Counted from the first letter of the stretch, positions 8,858-17,332 are shown. The stretch is DNA of 64,000 nucleotides from JAVSMW01 sp032027005 (GCA_032027005.1 JAVSMW010000003.1:229499-293498); one strand, 5' to 3'. The notes: generated by a model from the sequence alone, not told the origin. Translations and numbers: made by a program.

Positions 8858-9554
8858 TCGGGCCACTCTCCTCTAACAGGCGCCCTTCAAGGTTTTTCTT
8901 AACCAGATAACTGATAATCAGCAGGGAAACTACCCCGGAGAAAACCCAAAATCCATACTTGGCACCGCTGGTTATGTTTTGGCCCAGTATAGAGTAAATA
9001 ATTGTGGCTGGAAGCTGCCCCAGGCCGGTTGCCCAGAAAAACTGCCTCAGCGTCATATTGGTCAGTCCGCCGGCGAAGCTCACCAAATCAAAAGAAACAA
9101 CCGGAATCAGCCTGGCAATTAATACTGCGAAACGGCCATAACGGTCAAAGAAACGGTCAGATAATTGCAAAGCTTTGGCCCCCACCATCCGCTCCACCAG
9201 CGGCCGGCCAAACCCCCTGGCCAGGTAGAAACAAATTACGGCTCCGATCATGGCGCCGGACCAGGAAATCAGTGCCCCCCAGGCCCAACCCCAGATCCAG
9301 GCATTGGCGAAAGTAATTACAAAAGCCGGCAGTGGAGCCGCTAAAGCCTGCAAAACCATCAAAGCCATAGAAATTACTGGACCCCATACCCCAAAACTCC
9401 CCAGATACTCCTTCATTCCTTTGATATCAGCACTGGCTAATATCCGGGCAGCTTCGTCAATCTGACGCTTCAGTCCAGGAACCCAGAAATAAAGGGATAT
9501 TGCTATTACGACCAGGCCTATTCTAATTAACCATTTCCTGATAGCCTTACTCAT
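8847..9554 (-). CDS. TVP38/TMEM64 (DedA-like, VTT domain) membrane protein
   Basis: This 235-residue protein has an N-terminal TM anchor followed by the VTT core: GPVISMALMVLQALAAPLPA, GALISWSGAMIGAVICFYLAR, GRFAVLIARLIPVVSFDLVSFAGG. The family is implicated in lipid scrambling and membrane homeostasis. An AAGGAGGG precedes the ATG. It begins the coupled block TVP38 - flippase - C_GCAxxG - membrane protein - radical SAM. Confidence 0.85.
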   Translation of the reverse strand: MSKAIRKWLIRIGLVVIAISLYFWVPGLKRQIDEAARILASADIKGMKEYLGSFGVWGPVISMALMVLQALAAPLPAFVITFANAWIWGWAWGALISWSGAMIGAVICFYLARGFGRPLVERMVGAKALQLSDRFFDRYGRFAVLIARLIPVVSFDLVSFAGGLTNMTLRQFFWATGLGQLPATIIYSILGQNITSGAKYGFWVFSGVVSLLIISYLVKKNLEGRLLEESGPNVS

Positions 9555-9574
9555 CTTACCCTCCTTAAAACAAA

Positions 9575-9616
9575 GGGAGAGAGGGCATCAAATTAATTGA
9601 TTAATGCCCAATCTCC
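9575..9616 (-). terminator. Inverted repeat between the YdjY lipoprotein and TVP38 genes
   Basis: GGGCAT...ATGCCC is nested within GGAGA...TCTCC and spans the gap after the lipoprotein stop. The following T-rich stretch (CCCTTTGTTTT) is weak, so it may be an attenuating terminator that lets some transcription through. Confidence 0.45.
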
Positions 9617-9654
9617 AAAAATTTTTATAAATTAATTTCTTCTAGGATGTTATG

Positions 9655-10386
9655 TTATTTTTTTATTTTCAAGGTCACTGCCACTAAAGTTCCATCGGCT
9701 GGCAGGAGGTCTTTATTGCCGGTGAAACCCACTTCCTTGCGGGTTTCCACAGCCCCATAAGTATAGTTTGCGTTACTGGTAACCCCTACCGGGCAGCTGT
9801 CCAGGCAAATCAGGTAGCCTGTCTTCTTATCCTGAGCATTTTTCAGGTTGCCCCCAAAATGGATATCAATCGGCTGACCATTGCTCTCCTTGACAACTTC
9901 ATCAAACTTGTAATCTTTAGCCGCTCCAGCCCAGGTCACTGTTACATCCAGAGCATCCCCGGCCACATTGGTTTTGTCCTTATTTTCCATAGTCATATTG
10001 TTGCCTGCCTTGGCCCCAATCTCCAGCAAACCATTATAAAATGGCTCCGGTTCCGCCAAACCCCTAAAAATAGCTTTCTCACCGTTGGACCCGCCGCCAA
10101 AAGCCGCTCCATGGCGGGTAGAATCATAAAAATACTTGCCGTTAACCTGAGCTAAAAAGGTAACAGTACCTGCCGACTTGTCAACTTTCAGGGGGTTTTC
10201 TTTGGAAACCCCGACAATTGCTTCTTCTTTAGCCTGATCTGGAGTCTGTTCAGTTGCTTTCTGTTCAGTACTGCTCGTTTGGCTCTCTGCCGACTTGTTT
10301 TCGGCGGAATTTGTCCCACAGCCGGCAGTTAACATAACACTAAAAATAACCACTGCCAATAGGATGTACTTCATAACTCTTATCAC
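9655..10386 (-). CDS. YdjY-domain lipoprotein
   Basis: The GTG at 10386 lies 9 nt from AGGAGGAG; the in-frame ATG at 10374 is too far from it. A lipoprotein signal follows with lipobox LTAGC, then a Ser/Thr/Gln/Glu-rich linker (~35 residues). The folded domain runs from NPLKVDKSAGTVTFLAQVNG through TRHGAAFGGGSNGEKAIFRG to GYLICLDSCPVG. It resembles the YdjY domain, found with electron-transfer proteins in anaerobes. It would be an extracytoplasmic lipid-anchored protein. It has its own promoter but lies in line with the downstream TVP38-radical SAM block. Confidence 0.7.
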   Translation of the reverse strand: MIRVMKYILLAVVIFSVMLTAGCGTNSAENKSAESQTSSTEQKATEQTPDQAKEEAIVGVSKENPLKVDKSAGTVTFLAQVNGKYFYDSTRHGAAFGGGSNGEKAIFRGLAEPEPFYNGLLEIGAKAGNNMTMENKDKTNVAGDALDVTVTWAGAAKDYKFDEVVKESNGQPIDIHFGGNLKNAQDKKTGYLICLDSCPVGVTSNANYTYGAVETRKEVGFTGNKDLLPADGTLVAVTLKIKK

Positions 10387-10434
10387 TTTTCTACTCCTCC
10401 TATAACTTTTTTTGTTTTGCACTCCACGCAAATA

Positions 10435-10464
10435 ATTATAGTAGGCTTAGACAGTTTTGACCAA
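10435..10464 (-). promoter_or_regulatory. Sigma-A-like promoter of the YdjY lipoprotein gene
   Basis: On the minus strand TTGGTC (10464-10459), an 18-bp spacer and a perfect TATAAT (10440-10435) lie about 50 bp before the GTG start. Confidence 0.55.
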
Positions 10465-10520
10465 TTCATTTATTTGATTATGTTTATACATCCGATAAAC
10501 TTTTTTTATTTTACATAACA

Positions 10521-11228
10521 CTAAGTTGTCATTATCGTTTCAATATACTCCATGGTTCTGACCGGGGCCTTTTCCATGTTGCATTGTTCATCTCTGAGAA
10601 ACCCTTTCAATACTCTAAGGTCCTCCACCCGGTCAATATCCTGCAGTTCCGGCAATAACTCCACAGAAAGATTTAACTGCCTGGCCCGGTTAAGGGTTTC
10701 TGCCAGCACTGCATTACTGCCCCAGCTAATCCCGTCAAACAGCAATTTGGACCGATTCCAATTTGTTTCCAAGGTCCTCCCGGCAGTTAGCCCTATCAGG
10801 TAATACCCGCCATCTGCAGCCGGTCCCAGACAAATTCTCCCCTGTTGCTTTTCCAATATTCCGGCGGCTTGCCGCAGATGAGCAGGCTGCAAAAGCGGAA
10901 TGTCTGCGCCAATGATAATAAAGCTCCGGATCTGCCTGCTAAACAGCCTGTCGGCAGCCTTTACCATACGCTGTCCCAGGTCATCCCCTTCCTGGGGAAA
11001 CAGGTTGACCCCGACAGGAAGGATTCCTTTAATCAACTGGAAATGTTCGGCAGGGGTATAGGCCACATAAAGTTCCAAACCACTTGCCGCCACACAATCA
11101 ACAATATCAAGCAAAAAACTCGTATACAGATCAGCACATTGGCGGTCTGATAAATACCCGCCCAGTCTGGTTTTGACCAAACCGGGCAGCGGGGCTTTAG
11201 CCATCAGCAGAACAGCTGTCTTTTCCAT
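10521..11228 (-). CDS. Glycosyltransferase, rSAM/selenodomain-associated type 1 (TIGR04282-like)
   Basis: The 235 residues carry the nucleotide-sugar motif KAPLPGLVKTRLGG near the N-terminus, IIIGADIPLLQP (metal/nucleotide DxD-like region) and LGPAADGGYYLIGL. Together these are diagnostic of the GT-A-fold family annotated as rSAM/selenodomain-associated or arsenosugar-biosynthesis glycosyltransferase. Its partner type 2 enzyme is encoded divergently 50 bp away. No ArsS-type enzyme is present here, so the substrate is unknown. Confidence 0.85.
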   Translation of the reverse strand: MEKTAVLLMAKAPLPGLVKTRLGGYLSDRQCADLYTSFLLDIVDCVAASGLELYVAYTPAEHFQLIKGILPVGVNLFPQEGDDLGQRMVKAADRLFSRQIRSFIIIGADIPLLQPAHLRQAAGILEKQQGRICLGPAADGGYYLIGLTAGRTLETNWNRSKLLFDGISWGSNAVLAETLNRARQLNLSVELLPELQDIDRVEDLRVLKGFLRDEQCNMEKAPVRTMEYIETIMTT

Positions 11229-11278
11229 TTTTCCCTCCGTCGAAAATTTTGCTATAATAGAAATTGGGAGGTGGTCAC

Positions 11279-11956
11279 GTGCAGGTAAGTATAATAATTC
11301 CCACCCTTAATGAAGCGGCAGTAATTGAGCAAAACCTAAAGTCCCTGCAAGACATCCCGGACATCAAGGAAATTATCGTTGTCGACGGTGGCAGCACCGA
11401 CGGCACAGTAGACTTGGCTTATCCTTACGCAAAAGTAATTACCTGTGAAAAAGGCCGGGCCCGCCAGCAAAATAAGGGCGCACAGGAAGCCACAGGCGAA
11501 ATTCTCTTATTCCTGCACGCTGATTCAATAATTCCTATAGACGGGGCCAGTCAGATTATAAAAGCCTGCAATGACCCCCTTGTCTCCGGCGGAAGTTTTA
11601 GATTGGCCTTTGACGATAATTCCTGCATATTCAAGATTATTGCCCTGGCTTCAAATTTCAGAGCCAGATATTATAACCTTGTCTTCGGGGACCAGGGAAT
11701 TTTCGTCCGTAAAGACATTTTTCACCAAATTGGGGGGTTTCCCGATGTGCCAATTATGGAAGAATGGGGACTGTGTCAAAAGCTCAGGCCAACCGGAAAA
11801 ATCGTCCAGCTGCCTTGTCAGATCACCACATCTTCACGCCGCTTCCATCGTTACGGAGTCTTGAAAACCCTATATTTGATGCAAAAACTCAAATACTTGT
11901 ATATCCTTGGCAGAGACCCCGAAAGCTTAAAACAGTATTACTCGGACCACATATAA
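11279..11956 (+). CDS. Glycosyltransferase family 2, rSAM/selenodomain-associated type 2 (TIGR04283-like)
   Basis: The GTG at 11279 follows GGGAGGTGG at the right distance. The GT2 fold shows SIIIPTLNEA, VVDGGSTDGT, KGRARQQNKGA and LFLHADS. The last two are typical of this subfamily, usually found beside the type 1 enzyme. Later motifs GDQGIFVRK and IMEEWGLCQKLR complete the catalytic half. A TATAAT at 11253-11258 lies just upstream. The gene is single on the plus strand and is followed by a strong terminator. Confidence 0.85.
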   Translation: MQVSIIIPTLNEAAVIEQNLKSLQDIPDIKEIIVVDGGSTDGTVDLAYPYAKVITCEKGRARQQNKGAQEATGEILLFLHADSIIPIDGASQIIKACNDPLVSGGSFRLAFDDNSCIFKIIALASNFRARYYNLVFGDQGIFVRKDIFHQIGGFPDVPIMEEWGLCQKLRPTGKIVQLPCQITTSSRRFHRYGVLKTLYLMQKLKYLYILGRDPESLKQYYSDHI

Positions 11957-11975
11957 TTATAACACCTCATCCTGC

Positions 11976-12006
11976 AAATCCCACGCAGACACCTGGCGTG
12001 GGATTT
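11976..12006 (+). terminator. Hairpin terminator after the GT2 gene
   Basis: AAATCCCACGC-loop-GCGTGGGATTT is an 11-bp perfect stem 20 bp beyond the stop. The trailing T-tract is short. Confidence 0.6.
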
Positions 12007-12088
12007 CCGCTTTCGATCTCTTTCAGCAAAAGTTTTAACAAAAGCCTGTCCTCTTTCGCCACTTTTCACTTAGGGAGATGGTGTAAAA

Positions 12089-12105
12089 TAAAGTGAAACT
12101 TACTT
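12089..12105 (+). repeat. Possible left-end remnant of the two-hairpin dispersed repeat
   Basis: TAAAGTGAAACTTACTT here is identical to the left end of the repeat family at 39401, 48427 and 53469, but nothing of the hairpins follows. It may be a remnant or a chance match. Confidence 0.25.
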
Positions 12106-12132
12106 TATTACTCCATTAAAAAGGAGGGCAAT

Positions 12133-12861
12133 ATGGAAACTACCGCTGTCAAACACATGAAAAGCGCAACCAGATCCGACATCGTAGGGTTTGTTTACGA
12201 CCAGCTTTATAAATTGGGGTGGAAGACGTCTTTTAATTATTATATGTACAGGCCTATTAAATTCCTGGATAAATATCTGATCATCCCGGAAGCAAACCTG
12301 GCAGAGTTTAATAAATTTGTTAATTATTGCTGCCTCTTAGCCAAAAACTATACTCCCCAGGATGAGGCAGCCCGGTATCAGGAACGGTACGGTTTAAGCA
12401 TTTACTTTTCAGTAGTCCTTTACTGGCTCCTGATCAGTTATGGTGTAATCAACGAAAAAAGGCTCTGCTTCTGCCAGGGATACTATAGTTTTGCAGTGCC
12501 GGATGAACATTCGAGAAATCCCAAATACCGGGCCGGGCTGCACGCCTGGCTTAGCCTGAACGGCTCGGTAATTGATGTCACCCTATGGCAGCTGGGCTTT
12601 CCGGGATCAAAGACCCCGAATGATATGCCGGCGGCGATTAAGGGCAAAATACCTGATAACCTTAACCTGATAGGTTTTGAGGAAAATAAGAGCCTGGTCA
12701 AAGAATATGCCAGGCAGTTTGCCAAAGATTCCGGCACAACCTTTTACACCTGGCTTAATCAGCATAAAGAAAAAGCCGACCTCATGGACAGTGTCCGCAA
12801 GCTGGCTCAGGAAGCGGAAATTGAAAAACAGGCAAAACCGGCAGGCCGCAGAAGTCTTTAA
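12133..12861 (+). CDS. Hypothetical protein with transglutaminase-like Cys/His/Asp pattern
   Basis: The 242-residue soluble protein has an AAGGAGGG ribosome site. No family was recognised with certainty. RLCFCQGYYSFAVP is followed by RAGLHAWLSLNGSVIDVTL. The order Cys ... HAW ... xIDxT resembles the active-site layout of transglutaminase/papain-like proteins. The C-terminus is charged and helical (EAEIEKQAKPAGRR). It is monocistronic, with its terminator stem overlapping the last codons. The enzymatic suggestion is inference from motif order only. Confidence 0.6.
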   Translation: METTAVKHMKSATRSDIVGFVYDQLYKLGWKTSFNYYMYRPIKFLDKYLIIPEANLAEFNKFVNYCCLLAKNYTPQDEAARYQERYGLSIYFSVVLYWLLISYGVINEKRLCFCQGYYSFAVPDEHSRNPKYRAGLHAWLSLNGSVIDVTLWQLGFPGSKTPNDMPAAIKGKIPDNLNLIGFEENKSLVKEYARQFAKDSGTTFYTWLNQHKEKADLMDSVRKLAQEAEIEKQAKPAGRRSL

Positions 12862-12880
12862 CGTCTCTGCGGCTTTTTTG
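12845..12880 (+). terminator. Rho-independent terminator
   Basis: GCCGCAGA-loop-TCTGCGGC followed by TTTTTTG. The 5' arm lies inside the last codons of the preceding gene. Confidence 0.8.
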
Positions 12881-13000
12881 TTTCTTTTTGACAAAACCTG
12901 TCGAATCAGTTGAATTTAGCTTCCTATACTTTATAATATTCTTTGTAATATTACAATAATTTGGCAATAAATGTCGTAGTAATGAATTGGAGTGTATGCC

Positions 13001-14581
13001 TTGCGCACCGGACCTGAAATTAAGATCAAATTGCTTTATATCATGATGGCCATAATCCCAGTGGTTGTAGCATACTTTTTCTTTGCAGGCAAGATAGACA
13101 ATATCAAACAAAATGAAATCCAAAAGAACCTGGAGATTACCAAAAGCAATGCCGGGTTTATCGAAGCCCTGGTTCTGGGAAAAGTCAAAGAATTGGTTAA
13201 TCTGGCTGAAGATCACGAAGTAGTGGAGCTTCGTGGCCAACATTTAACCGATACTTTAAAAACTTTTAAAACCTCCGAAAATGAAAATTTTTTTATAGCC
13301 TCAAGAGATGGACAAGTATTAACGAGCACCCATACAGAAACATTTAAGATACTACCCCAGTTTAAAGACAACCCTTACTTCGAAAAAGCCCTCATGGGCC
13401 AACCGCAAATCTCCGGGCAGAACAGGTCTGTATTCACCGGTGACTATGTAATTACAGTTTTTGCACCGGTTATCGACCGTTCCCATAAAATTATCGGTGT
13501 AGTCGGTAACGAGCTCCCCAGCGCCTTTTTTCGTGAATACCTTGAGCCGGTTAAAATAGGCACCACGGGGCACTTAAACATGATGGACCAAAATGGTTAC
13601 TACATTTATGGTAACTTTTTCCCAGACAGGAATAAGCTGACCCTGGCCAAGTGTTACCAGGAAGGCCGGGGCCAGGATATTTCAACGATTGAGCGAAAAA
13701 GTCATCGTTCAAATGAGAAAACGATATATACCATGGTCCGGTTAAAACAACTGGGCTGGTATGTTATGGCCTATCAAAACAGTTCAGAAATTACCGCTGA
13801 GGGATTTTCAATCCTGCTCAAAGATATTGCTGTAGTTTTGATGTCAATAGTGACTGTGATAATTATCTGGCTTTATAAAACAGCCCTGGTAAACAAGACG
13901 CGCCTTGTCCGTAAACAAAACGCCGAGAAACTGGCCCTGGTCGGTGAACTTGCCGCCGGCATGGCCCATGAAATCAGAAACCCGCTGACTACTATTAGGG
14001 GTTTCTGTCAAATTCTTAATAAAAGTTCAGAGTATGAAAACCATAGGGAAATTTTCGATTTGGTCATGCAATCCGTCGATCATATTGACAGTATTCTCAA
14101 AGAAACGTTAATGCTGGCCAGGCCCCAGCAAATAAAACTAAACAAAGTTAATTTACAGGATATTCTTAAAGAGACTCACAATTTTATGGTCAGTGAGTCA
14201 TTATTTCGTGAAGTTAACCTCGAGCTTGAACTTGAAGGCAAGGAAGCCTTTGTCATGGGCGATTCAGTTCACTTAAAACAAGTTTTGATTAATGTGATTA
14301 AAAACTCCCTGGAAGCAACGCCAAAACATGGCGCAATAAAGGTCAGACTGGAACATACTAACAATGGTTACGCAAAAATTATCGTCTCTGACACAGGGCT
14401 TGGTATTAGAGCTGAAATCATGGACAAAATCGGAACCCCCTTTTTCACTACCAAAGATGAAGGCACAGGCTTGGGCCTTTCTGTATGTAAAAGAATTGTT
14501 GAAGAACACCAGGGGTTTCTTAAAATTAACAGTAAAGTAGGCAGAGGTACAACTATCATCATCCAAATTCCCTTGATTTAA
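13001..14581 (+). CDS. Membrane sensor histidine kinase (Cache sensor, sporulation-kinase-like)
   Basis: The chosen TTG at 13001 has GGAG ~8 nt upstream; an in-frame GTG at 12992 overlaps that site. An N-terminal TM segment (LLYIMMAIIPVVVAYFFFAG), a ~230-residue extracellular dCache-like domain (DGQVLTSTHTE, NPYFEKAL, GHLNMMDQNGYYIYG) and a second TM (IAVVLMSIVTVIIIWLY) precede the kinase. HisKA has AAGMAHEIRNPLTTIRGF; HATPase has NVIKNSLEA, DTGLGI and GTGLGLSVCKRIVEEH. No HAMP or PAS is evident and no response regulator lies alongside, as for the orphan kinases of the Spo0A phosphorelay (inference). Confidence 0.8.
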   Translation: MRTGPEIKIKLLYIMMAIIPVVVAYFFFAGKIDNIKQNEIQKNLEITKSNAGFIEALVLGKVKELVNLAEDHEVVELRGQHLTDTLKTFKTSENENFFIASRDGQVLTSTHTETFKILPQFKDNPYFEKALMGQPQISGQNRSVFTGDYVITVFAPVIDRSHKIIGVVGNELPSAFFREYLEPVKIGTTGHLNMMDQNGYYIYGNFFPDRNKLTLAKCYQEGRGQDISTIERKSHRSNEKTIYTMVRLKQLGWYVMAYQNSSEITAEGFSILLKDIAVVLMSIVTVIIIWLYKTALVNKTRLVRKQNAEKLALVGELAAGMAHEIRNPLTTIRGFCQILNKSSEYENHREIFDLVMQSVDHIDSILKETLMLARPQQIKLNKVNLQDILKETHNFMVSESLFREVNLELELEGKEAFVMGDSVHLKQVLINVIKNSLEATPKHGAIKVRLEHTNNGYAKIIVSDTGLGIRAEIMDKIGTPFFTTKDEGTGLGLSVCKRIVEEHQGFLKINSKVGRGTTIIIQIPLI

Positions 14582-14665
14582 CCCAGGTACTTGCCAGGAA
14601 GTGAAGAAATTGCGAAATATACACTGACCCAGAGGTGTGAAAATGGCAGCTGGCTAGGCGCACGT

Positions 14666-14700
14666 TTGACCGCAACCGATACTCCGAGGATTGCGGTCAA
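14666..14700. repeat. Strong inverted repeat between convergent genes
   Basis: TTGACCGCAA ... TTGCGGTCAA is a perfect 10-bp dyad with a 15-nt loop, extended by GCGC on each side. It lies between the kinase stop (14581) and the ABC-F stop (14743). There is no T-tract on either strand, so it is not a classic terminator. Confidence 0.6.
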
Positions 14701-14742
14701 GCGCGCAACGACGCCAGATGCCATTACCAGCATGCACCTTTT

Positions 14743-16296
14743 TTACCCCAATTTACTCCACTCTTCCACATTCCACACTGCCGTAACCACACCCTCATAA
14801 AACTCCGGCTCGTGACAAACCAAAAGCACCGTTCCTTTAAATTCCTTGATGGCCTTTTTCAATTCAGCTTTCGCCTCAACATCAAGGTGGTTAGTGGGCT
14901 CATCTAAAGCCAGCCAGTTTGTCTCCTTGAGCATCAGCTTGCACAGCCTTACTTTGGCCTGTTCGCCTCCGCTTAAGACCTGCATCTGGCTTGTAATATG
15001 CTCATTCTTCAAGCCGCAGCGGGCCAGAGCAGCCCTAACCTCAAACTGGGTTAAACCCGGATATTCATCCCAAACTTCCTGCAGTGCTGTTTTAGTATGC
15101 CCAGATTGGGCTTCCTGTTCAAAGTATCCTGGATAAAGGTAGTCCCCCATTTCCAATTCTCCATTAACCGGCCTAAGCATCCCTAAAAGGGTTTTGAGCA
15201 GGGTGGACTTGCCCAATCCGTTACAACCCTTAAGAGCCACCTTCTGACCGCGTTCCAACTGAATATCTAATGGATGGGTTAAGGCCTTGCCGTATCCAAT
15301 TTCCAGCCCCTTGGCCTGAAAAATCATCCTGCTGGGGGTCCGGGCTTCCTGGAATTTAAATGTCGGCTTAACCTTTTCCCTTGGCTTTTCGATCAATTTC
15401 ATTTTATCCAATTGTTTCTGTCTGCTTTTAGCCCGTCCGGTAGTGGAGATACGGGCTTTGTTTCTGGCCACAAAGTCTTCCAGGCGGGCCCTTTCCTGCT
15501 GCTGCTTTTCATAAGCACTTTGCTGGCGGGATTTGTTTAATTCATAAAGTTCCATGAACTTGTTGTAATCCCCGACATAACGCGTCAAACGGCCCTGTTC
15601 TACATGATATATAACATTAATGACCTTATTCAAAAATTCTATATCATGGGTAATCAGGATAAAAGCATTTTCATAATCCTGCAAATACTTGGTCAGCCAG
15701 GTAATGTGCTCTTCATCCAGATAGTTAGTGGGCTCGTCCAGCAGCAGGATTGACGGGTTTTCCAGCAGCAGCTTGGCCAATAGGACCTTGGTTCGCTGCC
15801 CCCCGCTCAAATCCTGGACTTCCCGGTCCAGCCCAATGCTGCCCAAGCCCAATCCATTGGCCACTTCTTCCACTCTGGCATCTATAATATAAAACCCGCT
15901 GTGATCCAGGATATCCTGAATATCCCCCACAGTCTCCAGCAGCTTATTCATTTCTTCCTCACCGGCTGAAGCCATTTTTTCGTAAGCGGACTGCATCTCG
16001 GCTTCCAGGTCAAATAACTTGGCAAAGGCTCCCCGCAGAATTTCCCGGATAGTTTTGCCCGGTGTAAGCTTGGTGTGCTGGTCAAGGTAGCCTACCGTAA
16101 CCCTGGAAGACCATTCAATTTTGCCGGCATCAGGCATTAACTCCCCGGTAATTATATTTAAAAAAGTAGACTTCCCCTCACCATTGGCCCCTATAAGCCC
16201 AACATGCTCCCCCTTCAGCAGCCGGAAAGATACATCATCCAGGATGACGCGCTCACCGAAACCGTGACTTACGTTTTCTACATTCAGTACACTCAA
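14743..16296 (-). CDS. ABC-F family ATPase (YbiT/YkpA type)
   Basis: The 517-residue protein has two ABC domains and no membrane segment. NBD1 has GANGEGKST, LSGGQRTK and LLLDEPTNYLD; NBD2 has GCNGLGKST, LSGGEQAK and LALDEPTNHLD. A charged P-site linker of ~80 residues (KSRQQSAYEKQQQERARLEDF) separates them. ABC-F proteins act on the ribosome, as translation factors or antibiotic-protection proteins. The length and the absence of a C-terminal coiled coil fit the YbiT-like housekeeping group rather than resistance. Monocistronic. Confidence 0.88.
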   Translation of the reverse strand: MSVLNVENVSHGFGERVILDDVSFRLLKGEHVGLIGANGEGKSTFLNIITGELMPDAGKIEWSSRVTVGYLDQHTKLTPGKTIREILRGAFAKLFDLEAEMQSAYEKMASAGEEEMNKLLETVGDIQDILDHSGFYIIDARVEEVANGLGLGSIGLDREVQDLSGGQRTKVLLAKLLLENPSILLLDEPTNYLDEEHITWLTKYLQDYENAFILITHDIEFLNKVINVIYHVEQGRLTRYVGDYNKFMELYELNKSRQQSAYEKQQQERARLEDFVARNKARISTTGRAKSRQKQLDKMKLIEKPREKVKPTFKFQEARTPSRMIFQAKGLEIGYGKALTHPLDIQLERGQKVALKGCNGLGKSTLLKTLLGMLRPVNGELEMGDYLYPGYFEQEAQSGHTKTALQEVWDEYPGLTQFEVRAALARCGLKNEHITSQMQVLSGGEQAKVRLCKLMLKETNWLALDEPTNHLDVEAKAELKKAIKEFKGTVLLVCHEPEFYEGVVTAVWNVEEWSKLG

Positions 16297-16370
16297 CTTT
16301 ATTCTCCCCCTGTGTTTATCAAGTGGTAGACTACCTTATCAATTATATCCGACAACTGCGGATTTTTAAA

Positions 16371-16400
16371 TAGTAAAAGACTCTAACTGTATTAGAGTCT
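16371..16400 (-). terminator. Terminator of the toxin-antitoxin unit
   Basis: On the minus strand AGACTCTAA-TACAG-TTAGAGTCT is followed by TTTTACTATTT. The stem contains the original stop codon of the PIN gene. Confidence 0.6.
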
Positions 16401-16859
16401 CTCCTGCTTAGTAATTGGGTGATTTTTGATTACCCATGCGAAAAAGTCTTTCGGTATTCCAATTGGGATTCCTTTGAAGTTTCCTAACCTAAGCAAATGC
16501 TTGTCCTCTGTAATTATTTACTCAGCACCGCCTTTTTCAGCTGCATAGAGAAACTGGTCATCATCTCTGTCAATTAAAACAGGTGTCCAGTTAGAAGGCA
16601 TGTTTGGAACCATATCCTCTTCATCAAAGATTAAATCAAGAGCCGCCAGGACTTCATCTGCACGAACGGCTCCCTTCTTTAGAAACACAGGTTCCATCCG
16701 GACAATAATTTCTGCAACTTCTTCATAAATCTGAGTGTTCCAAATCAAAACGATATTTCCTTGGACGATGAAACTAAAGATACGGGACTGCCTATATAAA
16801 CTGGGAACTAAAATATTAGTATCGATTACTATTGGTACGACGATTTTCTCTAACTTCAT
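16392..16859 (-). pseudogene. PIN-domain toxin (TIGR00305-like), interrupted by an in-frame TAA
   Basis: The reading frame spans 156 codons but has a TAA at 16520-16518 (codon 114). The 113 residues before it hold VIDTNIL, the middle acid in IYEEVAEI and DRDDDQFLYAA. Continuing past the TAA in the same frame gives IITEDKHLLRL, then KGIPIGIPKDF, ending at a second TAA. In intact relatives the family reads ADYIVTxDKHLL at this place, so the TAA most likely replaced a Tyr codon by one base change. The truncated form lacks the last conserved acidic site of the PIN nuclease and is probably inactive. It overlaps the antitoxin gene by 44 bp. Confidence 0.8.
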
Positions 16860-17001
16860 TTCGTATCCTGTTTACTTGTTCTTTTAGTTGGATATGACTT
16901 ACTCCGGCAGAAGCTGTACGTTCCTGAACCTTACCAAAAATAATTTTGGCTTGTGCCAGTTTTTCTTGCCTAGTTGGAGCCTTTTTAGCTACTACTGTCA
17001 T
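16816..17001 (-). CDS. Antitoxin partner of the PIN toxin
   Basis: This 61-residue, highly charged helical protein starts at an ATG (17001) preceded by AAGGTGATAGGA. It is rich in Lys/Arg/Glu/Gln (RQEKLAQAKIIFGKV, LKEQVNRIRNEVREN). It lies upstream of and overlaps the PIN gene, the standard antitoxin-toxin order. No DNA-binding fold was recognised, so the assignment rests on size, overlap and neighbour. With the toxin broken it may now be dispensable. Confidence 0.6.
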   Translation of the reverse strand: MTVVAKKAPTRQEKLAQAKIIFGKVQERTASAGVSHIQLKEQVNRIRNEVRENRRTNSNRY

Positions 17002-17159
17002 TCCTATCACCTTCTTACATCTTTTTTTCCTTTGTTTAATCACATTGTACCATCTCCGTTAACTAACTTCAACGATAATAGTATACTCTTATATTCTTTT
17101 CAGTAACCAGTGGTTTAGCCTTTCTCAGCCCAGGCTGCCGGTCCAGGTAGCCCACGTGG

Positions 17160-17324
17160 CTATTTATCAAATAACCCGCCCTTTTTGTATTTTTTTATCG
17201 CAGTTCCTTTACCGCCCATTTTTCTGTCAGCCCTTTGGTTCCCACCATGTTTACCCTGCTGAGCGCTTTTTTGTTTCTTTTCCTCAATCAGCTTCTTCAT
17301 CCATTCCAGATCTTTGTTAGTCAT
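17160..17324 (-). CDS. Small basic protein (54 aa) downstream of ABC-F gene
   Basis: The ATG is preceded by AGGAGGAG at ideal spacing. The product begins MTNKDLEWMKKLIEEKKQK, continues with a Gly/Lys-rich part (GKHGGNQRADRKMGGKG) and ends KKGGLFDK. It starts 8 bp after the ABC-F stop on the same strand, so it is cotranscribed. The composition (basic, Gly-rich, no TM) suits a ribosome- or nucleic-acid-associated small protein, but no family is recognised. The rest of 17002-17159 shows no gene. Confidence 0.65.
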   Translation of the reverse strand: MTNKDLEWMKKLIEEKKQKSAQQGKHGGNQRADRKMGGKGTAIKKYKKGGLFDK

Positions 17325-17332
17325 AACTCCTC

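Noticed and set aside
14591..14800. Plus-strand 69-codon frame
   Set aside because: It covers a strong hairpin and the end of the ABC-F gene; no ribosome site and no protein-like pattern.
16518..16520. In-frame stop in the PIN gene as a recoded codon
   Set aside because: The codon is TAA, not TGA, so selenocysteine recoding does not apply; a nonsense mutation is simpler.
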